Assembly: GCA_947486475.1 (NCBI GenBank)
Contig: CANKTR010000005.1
Span: 1 to 64,000, forward strand
Length of the DNA stretch: 64,000 nucleotides
Source: Microbacteriaceae bacterium
GTDB lineage: Bacteria > Actinomycetota > Actinomycetes > Actinomycetales > Microbacteriaceae
Direction: 5' to 3'
The first letter of the stretch is position 1; the number at the start of each line of letters is the position of its first letter. The translations under genes and the position numbers were made by a program. The notes below the pieces were generated by a model. The model did not search any database, was not told the origin of the DNA, and was given only the letters and a program-made list of their open reading frames with translations. Positions 36,781 to 45,270 of this stretch are shown one piece after another.

Positions 36781-37551
36781 ATGGATTTCGACCTTTCGGA
36801 GAGTGAGTCGGTGGCGGCGGTCGGTTTCGACCGATCGCTGCTTCTCAAACCCATTCGCGGCGGAAACACCTACGAAGAGACGGTCGAACGAATCCTGCAG
36901 ACGATTCGCCTTGGGTTGATTCACCCCGGTGAACAGCTGCCGCCCGAGCGCGAACTCGCGACGATGCTCGAAATCTCGCGCGACACCGTTCGGGACGCGA
37001 TCGCGTCCTTGTCGGAAGCGGGCTACCTGTCGATCAGGCGCGGTCGATACGGCGGAACATTCGTCGCCGACACGATTCCCGCTGGACCCATTGTCATCGG
37101 GCGCGACGGGGACGTCATCGAACGACAGCACTTCACCGTGTCGGATATTCATGACGTTCTCGTGCTGCGCGCCGTGCTCGAGCCGGGAGCGGCGTATCAC
37201 GCGGCGATGGGGAATCTCACCGGGGAAGCGCGAGAACGCTTGTGGTCGGTGCATCAGGAAACGGCCAGCGCGACGGTCGAGGATTATCGGCGTCTCGATT
37301 CCCGTTTGCACCTCCAGATTGCCGAAATAGCGGGCTCGAATTCCTTGGTCACCCAGATCGCCCAATCGCGAGTGAAGGTCAATGAACTCCTCGATGGGAT
37401 TCCGCTGCTGCCGCCCAACATCGCGCACTCGAACGAACAACACGAAACTATCGTCATGGCGATTCTTTCGGGGCGACCCGATGACGCCGAGGCCGCGATG
37501 CGCGCTCACCTCGAGGGGTCGGCATCGTTGTTACGCGGGTTCCTGACTTAG
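36781..37551 (+). CDS. GntR/FadR-family transcriptional regulator
   Basis: A 256-residue regulator. A winged helix-turn-helix occupies about residues 35-100 (LPPERELATMLEISRDTVRDAI), and the C-terminal all-helical FCD domain (about 120-245) has the metal-site type residues in DYRRLDSRLHLQI. It is the last gene of the gamma-glutamyl operon and likely controls it. Its stop overlaps that of the convergent membrane protein. Confidence 0.9.
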   Translation: MDFDLSESESVAAVGFDRSLLLKPIRGGNTYEETVERILQTIRLGLIHPGEQLPPERELATMLEISRDTVRDAIASLSEAGYLSIRRGRYGGTFVADTIPAGPIVIGRDGDVIERQHFTVSDIHDVLVLRAVLEPGAAYHAAMGNLTGEARERLWSVHQETASATVEDYRRLDSRLHLQIAEIAGSNSLVTQIAQSRVKVNELLDGIPLLPPNIAHSNEQHETIVMAILSGRPDDAEAAMRAHLEGSASLLRGFLT

Positions 37552-37802
37552 TTCTTGGCCGAATCAATCTGGTCGTCTTCGACGTCGGAATCACTGTCGG
37601 TGACGGGTTTTTCGACACGGCGTTGAATGTCACTCGCGATGCGTTGGCGCAACCCACCGAGAAGAAGCACAGACAGAGCGAAGGAAATCAAGGTCGCAAA
37701 GATGGCTCCCCAAATCCACCCTGTTCCGACAAGGAGGAGGAGGACGAGTGATGCAGCGAAAAACCCAAGACGGGCGAGTGTGTAGGTGATCCACGGGCTC
37801 AT
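37548..37802 (-). CDS. DUF4229-like small membrane protein
   Basis: An 84-residue protein with two hydrophobic segments (about residues 4-24 and 28-48) and an acidic C-terminal tail. It resembles the DUF4229 membrane proteins common beside menaquinone genes in actinobacteria. TACGAT lies 6 nt before the ATG at 37802, which selects this start over a GTG at 37805. Confidence 0.75.
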   Translation of the reverse strand: MSPWITYTLARLGFFAASLVLLLLVGTGWIWGAIFATLISFALSVLLLGGLRQRIASDIQRRVEKPVTDSDSDVEDDQIDSAKN

Positions 37803-37808
37803 CACTCC

Positions 37809-37814
37809 ATCGTA
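37809..37814 (-). promoter_or_regulatory. leaderless -10 box of the DUF4229-like gene
   Basis: TACGAT on the minus strand, 6 nt, then ATG at 37802. Confidence 0.55.
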
Positions 37815-37833
37815 TGCGCCCGCCGAGCGCGCC

Positions 37834-37839
37834 TAGAAT
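37834..37839 (+). promoter_or_regulatory. leaderless -10 box of the PLDc_N gene and menD
   Basis: TAGAAT, 6 nt, then GTG at 37846. Confidence 0.55.
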
Positions 37840-37845
37840 GAAGAA

Positions 37846-38196
37846 GTGATAGCGCGCACTCTCTTAATCGGTTCGTTGCTGATTGCTGCGGTCATTGTTT
37901 ACGCCATTGTCGATGTTGCGACCACGCCTGCTGCTCGGATTCGCGGACTGCCGAAATGGCTCTGGATTGTCGTCGTCGTTCTGGTACCCCTCGTCGGCGC
38001 GATCCTGTGGTTCATTGTGGGCAAAGGTCGTCGCGGGTCCACGACGAAACCCGCTACACCGACCGACATCGTTGACCGCGGTCCGACGAGCGGCCCATTC
38101 TCGACCGAATCGGTTGATGATCGCATCGCCCGACTCGAAGAGGAACTTCGCCGACTTGATGAGGAGGGTGAAAACCCGGCCAAGGACTCGGCGTGA
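37846..38196 (+). CDS. PLDc_N-domain membrane protein
   Basis: A 116-residue protein with two hydrophobic segments (about residues 3-23 and 40-62) matching the short PLDc_N/cardiolipin-synthase N-terminal domain, followed by a charged helical tail (VDDRIARLEEELRRLDEEGE). It has no phospholipase domain. Leaderless GTG start. Its stop overlaps the menD start, so it is in the menD transcript. Confidence 0.82.
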   Translation: MIARTLLIGSLLIAAVIVYAIVDVATTPAARIRGLPKWLWIVVVVLVPLVGAILWFIVGKGRRGSTTKPATPTDIVDRGPTSGPFSTESVDDRIARLEEELRRLDEEGENPAKDSA

Positions 38197-39875
38197 CGCC
38201 GGACGCGTCCGCCGCCTCCAATGCGACGAACTGGTCGCTCGCGTTCCTTCGCACGCTCATTGAAAACGGAGTGACCGACATCGTGGTGTGTCCGGGGTCG
38301 CGATCGCAATCCCTTGCGTTGCTTGCCGCTGAACTGGCCGAGCGCGGTCTGCTCACGCTTCATGTCGTGCTCGACGAGCGCGCGGCGGGCTTCCTCGCGC
38401 TCGGGCTGTCGATTGAATCGGGTCGTCCCGCGGTTGTCGTGACAACATCAGGAAGCAGCGTGGCGAACCTTCACCCCGCGGTCGTCGAGGCGTTCCACCA
38501 GGGCACTCCCCTGTTGTTGGTCACCGCCGACCGTCCTGCTTCGGTGCGCGCACAGGGCGGGGGACAAACCACCTTCCACGTCGGGATGTTTGCCGCCGCA
38601 GCCCGAGCGACCTTCGACGTTCCCCCCGCCGAAAGCCCGGCCGACGCCGAGATGGGTGGTGCGACCGTTGCGTTCGAGGCGCTGACTATCGCTCTTCGAG
38701 AACGCGGACCGGTTCACGTGAACCCCCAGTTCATCGAACCCCTGTCATCGGAGCCACCGGAGAGCTACCTCGAGGCAATTCGCCCGGGGGAACTTCTCGT
38801 CGTCGAACGCGATTCGGTCGCGGTGACCATCGCCGCCGCGGTCGGTGTGGTCGTAGTGGCGGGACTCGGCGCCGGTATTCGAGCCGAAAAATGGGCGCGT
38901 GAATTGGGCGCTCCGTTGTTTGCCGAAATCGAGAGCGGGTCGCACTTCGGACCGCACCTCGTGACGGACTATCGAGCCATCGCGATGAATCCAGATTTCA
39001 CCGACACCGTCCACACGGTTGTTGTTGTGGGGCGCCCAACCTTGGCGAACGTCATCGACCAGTTGTGCACGCGGGAGGGCCTTGACGTCATCGTGGTTCA
39101 GGTGGGTGAGGGTGTCCCCTATCGGCCCAACGAACGAGTCCGCCTCGTCGACGAGATTGTCGTGATCGGAACGGGTGACGACGTCGCCCGCGAGTGGGCC
39201 ATCCCGTGGGCTCGGCGATCGCGAATCGCGCTCGACGCGCAGCGCTCTGAAGCCGCGGCGGATGTTGACGGCAGCCTCGCCGACGATCACGCCGCGCGGT
39301 CAGCCTTTGCGCGACGGGAAATGGAAATTCAACGAGAGCCCGTGACGAGTGACCTGATCGTGCGATTGGTGTGGGATGCCACCTGGCCTCACGACCGCTT
39401 GGTTTTCGGCGCCTCGTCCATTATCCGGATTGCCGACTCGGTATTGCCCGGAAAGCCGATTCGGGTTCACTCCAACCGCGGTCTTGCGGGAATTGACGGA
39501 ACGATTGCCACCGCTCAGGGGATTGCCTCGGCATCTCGTCGTGACGATGCGCCAGCCGGGGTCACGCGCCTTGTCCTTGGGGATCTCGCCGCCGCCTACG
39601 ACTCGAGTTCCCTCGCTTTGATCAAGGGCCCGATTCAAATCATCGTCTGTAACAACAACGGCGGGCGAATCTTTGAGGGTCTCGCCGTCAAGGCAACCGC
39701 GAATCCGGCCCACTTTGAGTCCGTCATGCTCACGCCTCAACACGTCAACTTCGAGGCGCTCGCTGCGGCGTATGGAATCGCGTATCGCCGAGTCGAAACG
39801 CGGGGACAACTGACATCGGCACTAACCGAGACCGCCGAGCCGATCCTCATCGAGGCCGTTCTGCTGGGCGACTAG
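38193..39875 (+). CDS. menD: SEPHCHC synthase (2-succinyl-5-enolpyruvyl-6-hydroxy-3-cyclohexene-1-carboxylate synthase)
   Basis: A 560-residue thiamine-diphosphate enzyme joining 2-oxoglutarate to isochorismate. The N-terminal Pyr domain shows VCPGSRSQSLALLAAE near residue 30 and TTSGSSVANLHPAV near residue 83. The C-terminal PP domain has SNRGLAGIDGTIATAQG near residue 428 and the Mg/ThDP motif starting GDLAAAYD near 467. GTG start overlaps the upstream stop; its stop shares CTAG with menF. Confidence 0.94.
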   Translation: MTPDASAASNATNWSLAFLRTLIENGVTDIVVCPGSRSQSLALLAAELAERGLLTLHVVLDERAAGFLALGLSIESGRPAVVVTTSGSSVANLHPAVVEAFHQGTPLLLVTADRPASVRAQGGGQTTFHVGMFAAAARATFDVPPAESPADAEMGGATVAFEALTIALRERGPVHVNPQFIEPLSSEPPESYLEAIRPGELLVVERDSVAVTIAAAVGVVVVAGLGAGIRAEKWARELGAPLFAEIESGSHFGPHLVTDYRAIAMNPDFTDTVHTVVVVGRPTLANVIDQLCTREGLDVIVVQVGEGVPYRPNERVRLVDEIVVIGTGDDVAREWAIPWARRSRIALDAQRSEAAADVDGSLADDHAARSAFARREMEIQREPVTSDLIVRLVWDATWPHDRLVFGASSIIRIADSVLPGKPIRVHSNRGLAGIDGTIATAQGIASASRRDDAPAGVTRLVLGDLAAAYDSSSLALIKGPIQIIVCNNNGGRIFEGLAVKATANPAHFESVMLTPQHVNFEALAAAYGIAYRRVETRGQLTSALTETAEPILIEAVLLGD

Positions 39876-41071
39876 AGCGTCAGGGCTTCTCGGATCGGCC
39901 GGAACTTGAGTTCGGTCTCGGCATATTCCGACTCTGGGTCAGACCCGACAATGATGCCCGCGCCGGCATGCGCGACGATATCGGTCTCGCGCCACTGCGC
40001 GCACCGAAGAGCGATTGCCCACTCGCCGTTGCCCGCTCCGTCCACCCAACCCACGGGGCCGGCGTAGCGCCCGCGGGGGATTGCTTCGATGTCCGCGATG
40101 GTCGTCAGCGCGCGGTCTGTTGGAACGCCGGCAACAGCGGCGGTGGGGTGCACCGAGTCGATGATGTCGAGAACCGATGTGCGAGTTCGCAGAATGCCCT
40201 CGATGTCGCTGGCCAGATGCCAGACGTTCGACAATCGAAGGGTGAATGGTGTCGACGCCCCGACAATCGACCGGCAGTGCGGAGCGAGAGCCGTGAGAAC
40301 CGACTGCATCGCATACTCGTGTTCGTCACGGTCCTTGGCACTGTTCGCCAGGCGAGAAGCCGCGCTGGCATCGGATTGAGGGTCGATGCCACGCGCGGCA
40401 CTACCCGCGAGAACACGCGTCTGGACGCGCCGGTCGTGAACGCGAACAAGCGTCTCGGGCGACGCTCCCCACAAACCTTCGACCGCAAAAATGTGACAGT
40501 CAGGATAACTCGATGCGAGTTTGCCCAACGGTGCGCGTTCGTCACCGGGCGTGACGACGTGACCCGTAATCGCGCGCGCAACGACAACTTTCCCGAAACC
40601 GGAATCCAAACGCCCAAGCGCCGCTCGAACCCGATCGCGGTAAACCGAGTCGATGTGCGGCCAATCGACAACCGGTACGGGACCGATGGTTCGACGCGGA
40701 TTTTCGGGAACGGTGTTGGAGTCACCCACCGTCACCGTCGTCACCTCACGCCCTCGTCGAATGATGGTCACGCGGGGAAAAATCAGGAACGCCTCGCCAT
40801 GCGGGTCGAACGACCCGCTACCAATCGCGTGGAGGTGCGGGCGCATCGCGGGTGGAGCCGTTGCCACCGCCGCGTCCCACAGTGCGCCCAGCCGTGCGAA
40901 GCGATTCGGCCCACTCGTGGTCCATCGGGTGTGCTCGCCGACACCGACGATTTCACAGTCGCCGCTGCGGAAATACAGGGGTCGAGTTGGGTTCGCGTAG
41001 TCGAGTATCGATTCGACCCGAGTCGATCGAACGACGTCGCGTGAGAAGGTCTCGGGGTTCGCGCTGCTCAC
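39872..41071 (-). CDS. menF: isochorismate synthase
   Basis: A 399-residue chorismate-utilising enzyme giving isochorismate for MenD. The C-terminal catalytic core includes VVVARAITGHV near residue 165, VRVHDRRVQTRVLAGSAARG near residue 210, the HLASDIEGIL region near 285, HPTAAVAGVP near 312 and VGSDPESEYAETELKF at the end. GTG at 41071 is leaderless behind TAGCCT. Convergent overlap with menD, divergent from menG. Confidence 0.93.
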   Translation of the reverse strand: MSSANPETFSRDVVRSTRVESILDYANPTRPLYFRSGDCEIVGVGEHTRWTTSGPNRFARLGALWDAAVATAPPAMRPHLHAIGSGSFDPHGEAFLIFPRVTIIRRGREVTTVTVGDSNTVPENPRRTIGPVPVVDWPHIDSVYRDRVRAALGRLDSGFGKVVVARAITGHVVTPGDERAPLGKLASSYPDCHIFAVEGLWGASPETLVRVHDRRVQTRVLAGSAARGIDPQSDASAASRLANSAKDRDEHEYAMQSVLTALAPHCRSIVGASTPFTLRLSNVWHLASDIEGILRTRTSVLDIIDSVHPTAAVAGVPTDRALTTIADIEAIPRGRYAGPVGWVDGAGNGEWAIALRCAQWRETDIVAHAGAGIIVGSDPESEYAETELKFRPIREALTL

Positions 41072-41077
41072 TCGTTA

Positions 41078-41083
41078 AGGCTA
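41078..41083 (-). promoter_or_regulatory. leaderless -10 box of menF
   Basis: TAGCCT on the minus strand, 6 nt, then GTG at 41071. It is 12 bp from the opposed menG -10 box. Confidence 0.55.
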
Positions 41084-41095
41084 CCCACGCACGGG

Positions 41096-41101
41096 TAGAG
41101 T
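41096..41101 (+). promoter_or_regulatory. -10 box of menG
   Basis: TAGAGT, 8 nt, then GTG at 41110. An inverted repeat CTACCC (41081-41086) with GGGTAG (41093-41098) links this box to that of menF. Confidence 0.45.
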
Positions 41102-41109
41102 TGTTAATC

Positions 41110-41817
41110 GTGACGAGTGCTGACCTGGGCAAAGACCCCCGCGAAGTCGCTGCGATGTTCGACGATGTAGCCCCTGGCTACGACCGAACAAACGCGGTTC
41201 TCTCGATGGGCACGAGTGCGCTGTGGCGATTGGCCACCGTTCGAGCGCTCGGAATCATCCCGGGTGACCGAATCCTGGATATCGCCGCGGGGACGGGAAC
41301 ATCCAGTGTCGCCATCGCGAGGGCCGGGGCTCGAGTAACCGCCCTGGATTTCTCGGCGGGAATGGTCGCCGTCGGACGCCAGCGTCACCCCGACATCGAG
41401 TTCGTCGCAGGAGACGCGACGGCACTTCCTTTCGATGACGCCAGTTTCGACGCGGTCACGGTGTCGTTCGGCTTGCGGAACGTCAACGATCCGCACACGG
41501 CGCTCGCCGAGATGCGCAGGGTGCTCGTCCCCGGTGGCCGCCTGGTCATTTGCGAATTTACGACGCCGCCAAGCCTGATCGTGCGGCGGGCGTATGACTT
41601 CTACCTGTCGACCGTGATGCCGCAAATTGCGAAATTGTCGAGCACCAACCCCGGCGCGTACACGTACCTCATGGACTCAATCCACGATTGGCCCTCGCAG
41701 AGTGTTCTCGCGGGGTGGATTCGCGACGCGGGTTTCACCGCGGTCGGTTATCGAAATCTGACCGGTGGAGTCGTCGCACTTCATCGAGGGACCACACCGT
41801 TGGGGGCTGATCGATGA
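41110..41817 (+). CDS. menG: demethylmenaquinone methyltransferase
   Basis: A 235-residue SAM-dependent UbiE/MenG methyltransferase doing the last step of menaquinone synthesis. The SAM site ILDIAAGTGTSSVAIAR is near residue 55, and SFGLRNVNDPHTALAEMRRV near residue 118 is a family signature. GTG 41110 is the start, with a -10 box 8 nt before it. The stop overlaps the prenyl synthase start. Confidence 0.95.
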   Translation: MTSADLGKDPREVAAMFDDVAPGYDRTNAVLSMGTSALWRLATVRALGIIPGDRILDIAAGTGTSSVAIARAGARVTALDFSAGMVAVGRQRHPDIEFVAGDATALPFDDASFDAVTVSFGLRNVNDPHTALAEMRRVLVPGGRLVICEFTTPPSLIVRRAYDFYLSTVMPQIAKLSSTNPGAYTYLMDSIHDWPSQSVLAGWIRDAGFTAVGYRNLTGGVVALHRGTTPLGADR

Positions 41818-42842
41818 GCCACCAGAAATCGATCAGTTCGAACTTCGGGCTCGCCGACGCGCTGTTGTCAACGCCGGAGGAACGTGAGCTCGTCACGCGG
41901 CTCAATGCCGGCGTCACGCGGATGGAAGAATCGCTTGAGACAAACCTGCACTTCGGCGACGCACACACGGACACCATCGCTCGGTACCTGTTCGAAGCGG
42001 GAGGAAAACGGGTTCGACCACTGTTGGCCCTCATCGCCGCCGAATACGGTGACCCGACCCACGAGGACATCATCATGGGTGCACAGGTTGTCGAACTGAT
42101 TCACCTCGCCACGCTCTATCACGACGACGTCATGGATGATGCGGACCTTCGCCGAGGCGTGCCCACCACCCACACGGTGTGGTCCAACTCGGTGGCGATC
42201 ATCACCGGAGACCTTCTGCTCGCCCGGGCGAGTTCGCTCGCGTCGACCCTCGGCGACGACATGGTTCGTTTACACGCAGCGACCTTTGAGCGTTTGTGTC
42301 TTGGTCAGTTGCACGAAACGACCGGACCTCAAAACGGCGCGGACGCGGTTGCCCACTATCTTCAGGTACTCGCGGACAAGACGGGCTCACTTATTGCCTC
42401 GAGCGCTGTTGTCGGTCTGATGACGTCCGGCGCACCGCGAGAGTTTTTCGGACCGCTCCGGGAATACGGCGAAAAAATCGGTGTCGCCTTTCAAATCATC
42501 GACGACGTGCTCGACCTCGACGGTGGTGAAACCGGCAAAGAAAAAGGCAACGATGTCCGAAACGGTGTCGCGACGCTGCCCATTCTTTTGGCGCGTGCGG
42601 CGGACGACGCCGAATCCGTGTCGCTTGTCACGCGAATCGACGCGGCGATCGCCGCGAACGACGATTCCGCGTTCGCCGAACTCATTGATGAACTCCGAGC
42701 CAGCCGCCACACGGCGGAAACTGTTGCGAGAGCCCGTCGCTGGGCGACCGAGGCGGTCGATGCACTCGGAATTCTCCCGGAGGGACTTCCCAAACAGGCC
42801 CTCGCGCGATTCGCCTCTCGCGTCATTGACCGAACGAACTAG
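41814..42842 (+). CDS. polyprenyl diphosphate synthase (menaquinone side chain)
   Basis: A 342-residue trans-isoprenyl diphosphate synthase. The first Asp-rich motif is DDVMDDADLRRG near residue 103 with the allylic-site Arg pair, the second is DDVLDLDG near residue 230. Next to menG and menD it most likely makes the all-trans chain (heptaprenyl to nonaprenyl range) for MenA; chain length cannot be read reliably. Confidence 0.93.
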   Translation: MSHQKSISSNFGLADALLSTPEERELVTRLNAGVTRMEESLETNLHFGDAHTDTIARYLFEAGGKRVRPLLALIAAEYGDPTHEDIIMGAQVVELIHLATLYHDDVMDDADLRRGVPTTHTVWSNSVAIITGDLLLARASSLASTLGDDMVRLHAATFERLCLGQLHETTGPQNGADAVAHYLQVLADKTGSLIASSAVVGLMTSGAPREFFGPLREYGEKIGVAFQIIDDVLDLDGGETGKEKGNDVRNGVATLPILLARAADDAESVSLVTRIDAAIAANDDSAFAELIDELRASRHTAETVARARRWATEAVDALGILPEGLPKQALARFASRVIDRTN

Positions 42843-42849
42843 GAACGAC

Positions 42850-44196
42850 ATGAAGCTTCGACTCGCGATCGTGGGCGCTGGCCCCGCCGGAATCTACGCC
42901 GCAGACATCCTGCAGAAATACGAACGGGCGTTCGACGTGTCGATTGACCTGTTCGATCGGCTCCCCGCACCCTACGGGCTCGTCCGATACGGCGTCGCGC
43001 CGGACCACCCTCGAATCAAAGGCATCATCAACGCTCTTCGCGACGTGCTCGACTCGGGCGGCATTCGCATTTTCGGAAATGTCAATTTTGGGACCGACAT
43101 CACGCTCGCTGACCTCAAGCGGCACTATCACGCGGTGATTTTTTCGACCGGCGCAATCCGTGACGCGGATTTGAACATTCCCGGCATCGAACTCGCCGGG
43201 TCGTATGGTGCGGCCGAATTTGTGTCGTGGTATGACGGGCACCCCGACGTTCCGCGCGATTGGCCGCTCAACGCGAAAGAAGTTGCCGTCATCGGGAACG
43301 GGAATGTGGCCCTGGATGTCGCGCGGATGCTCGCGAAACACGCTGATGACCTGTTGCCGACCGAGATCCCCGACAACGTCTACAACCGACTCAAACAGAG
43401 TCCCGTCACCGACGTTCATGTGTTCGGGCGACGCGGCCCGATGCAGGTCAAGTTCACGCCGCTGGAATTGCGCGAGCTCGGAGAACTCGATGACGTGGAC
43501 ATGATCGTTCACGACGAAGACTTCCATTACGACGACGCGTCGAAATCGGCTATCGAGTCGAACAAACAGATTTTTGTCATCGACAAGATTTTCCGGACGT
43601 GGCGCGAGGCCGAGGTCGGAACGGCCAGCCGCCGCTTGCACCTGCACTTTTTTGCCAACCCCATCGAGGTCGTCGGCACAGACGGGGCGGTGAGTGCGTT
43701 CCGCTACGAACGGACCGAACCCGACGGCGCTGGCGGGGTTCGCGGCACGGGCGAAATGCGCGAAGTCGCCATTCAGGCGATCTATCGAGCGGTCGGATAT
43801 TTCGGGTCACCCCTCGACGGCGTCCCGTTCGATGACCGGCACGGCGTCATCCCCAACAACGAGGGTCAGGTTCTGGACGACAACAACGACGTCGTCCCCG
43901 GTGTGTACGCAACCGGGTGGATCAAGCGCGGTCCCGTCGGACTGATTGGGCACACCAAGTCGGATGCGATGGAAACCATCGCCCGACTCGTGAAAGGCCA
44001 AGCGTCGTGGTGGTCACCCGCCGAACCGTCCGAAGAGGCCGTCACAGCGCTACTAGAAGCTCGAGGCGTTCAGTACACCAACCTGGACGGCTGGCATCAC
44101 TTGGACGACCACGAAAAGGAGCTCGGCGCGCCTCATGGTCGCGAGCGCATCAAGGTCGTCGACCGAGAAGAGATGCTGCGTGTGTCACTCAATTGA
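42850..44196 (+). CDS. fprA: FAD-dependent ferredoxin/adrenodoxin-type NADP+ reductase (FprA-like)
   Basis: A 448-residue two-dinucleotide-fold flavoprotein. FAD motif VGAGPAGIYAAD near residue 7, the APYGLVRYGVAPDHP signature near 38, NADP motif VIGNGNVALDVARML near 147, and GWIKRGPVGLIGHTKSDA near residue 356, typical of the adrenodoxin reductase family. It passes electrons between NADPH and ferredoxin. ATG at 42850, 8 nt after the prenyl synthase. It is the last gene before the decayed glycan region. Confidence 0.94.
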   Translation: MKLRLAIVGAGPAGIYAADILQKYERAFDVSIDLFDRLPAPYGLVRYGVAPDHPRIKGIINALRDVLDSGGIRIFGNVNFGTDITLADLKRHYHAVIFSTGAIRDADLNIPGIELAGSYGAAEFVSWYDGHPDVPRDWPLNAKEVAVIGNGNVALDVARMLAKHADDLLPTEIPDNVYNRLKQSPVTDVHVFGRRGPMQVKFTPLELRELGELDDVDMIVHDEDFHYDDASKSAIESNKQIFVIDKIFRTWREAEVGTASRRLHLHFFANPIEVVGTDGAVSAFRYERTEPDGAGGVRGTGEMREVAIQAIYRAVGYFGSPLDGVPFDDRHGVIPNNEGQVLDDNNDVVPGVYATGWIKRGPVGLIGHTKSDAMETIARLVKGQASWWSPAEPSEEAVTALLEARGVQYTNLDGWHHLDDHEKELGAPHGRERIKVVDREEMLRVSLN

Positions 44197-44232
44197 AATG
44201 ACCTGTGTTTGGGAAACTGCGAGAAGTCAGTA

Positions 44233-45270
44233 ATGGTGAACTCGACCCAACCTGACCTCGGCACTGTCTCGGTCGTTGTTTCGACCTACAACCGTCCAGA
44301 CGCCCTGGTCGCAGTGCTGCGTTCGGTGACAACACAGTCATACCCAATTCATGAAATCATTGTGGTGGGCGACTGTTGTGATGAGTCCACGAAGGACGCC
44401 CTGGACAAAGTTGCCGACACGCGTATCCGATACATAAACCTTGACAAAAGACACGGGGATCAATCGGGTCCTAACCATCGCGGTGTCCTTGAGTCGACAG
44501 GTAAGTGGGTGGCGTTTCTGAACCACGATGATTTCTGGTTTCCTCACCACGTGCGCAACGCAATGAGCGCACTCGCCTCCTCGGGGAGAGATTGGTATTG
44601 CGGGGTCGCCGTGTTTTCGTCGGCGGTAATTGATAAGGGCGGCGTGATTTGGCCCGTGGTGACTGAACGTGGGTCCACTCACCGCAACATGGCGACCGCC
44701 TTTGTGTCATCAGTGGTTTACATCGAACCCGCGAGTGCGTGGGTCATCGCGCGAAAGCCCCTCCTCAACGCAGGGAACTGGCCATTCGCCGCCACGTCGG
44801 TCCGCACGCCCGTGTCGTTTCTGGCGATTACCCTGTGGCGAAAACTGGGAGAACCGGCATGGGGAACAGCACCCTCCGTGCTAAAGGTCCAGGGGGGACT
44901 TCAACAAAAGCTCGGCGGAGAATACAACTCGCCTAGCCCCGTTCATCGCCAGATTCAGGCAACGATCGAATCAAAACCTCAGACCTGGTATTAAAAGCTG
45001 GACGAAGAGCTCACCGATCAGGTTGGTCGAGATGCTCCGCTCGAACGCAACTACGACAGCATCACCCAATCAGTGTCGCCTTTGCCGCGTTGGCTCACCG
45101 TCGTCGCGAGTTACGCGTTTCGCATTACGGGGTTTGACTTTCTGGGCTACCGACTTGAGCGTGCGGGTGTCCGCCGAGGGCAAGTCATGGACCAACTTCT
45201 GTTCGCACGCACCGGAGAGGCTCGCAATTCTTTGGGAATTGACACCGCCGAAAGACGGGACGGGAGTTGA
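44233..45270 (+). pseudogene. family 2 glycosyltransferase interrupted by an in-frame TAA
   Basis: The first 253 codons encode a GT-A domain: VVVSTYNRPDALVAVLRS near residue 14, NHDDFWFPHHV (DxD-like metal site) near 97. TAA at 44992-44994 stops translation, yet the same frame stays open for 91 more codons with normal coding character (KLDEELTDQVGRDAPLERNY, then LPRWLTVVASYAFRI) and ends at TGA 45268-45270, overlapping the next start in the usual coupled way. A nonsense mutation or a base-call error in a gene of about 345 codons is the simplest reading. The start ATG 44233 has GAGAAG upstream; a TTG lies at 44209. Confidence 0.75.

Noticed and set aside
44992..44994. Recoding (selenocysteine or pyrrolysine) at the glycosyltransferase stop
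   Set aside because: The codon is TAA; known recoding of this sort uses TGA or TAG, and glycosyltransferases have no need for it.
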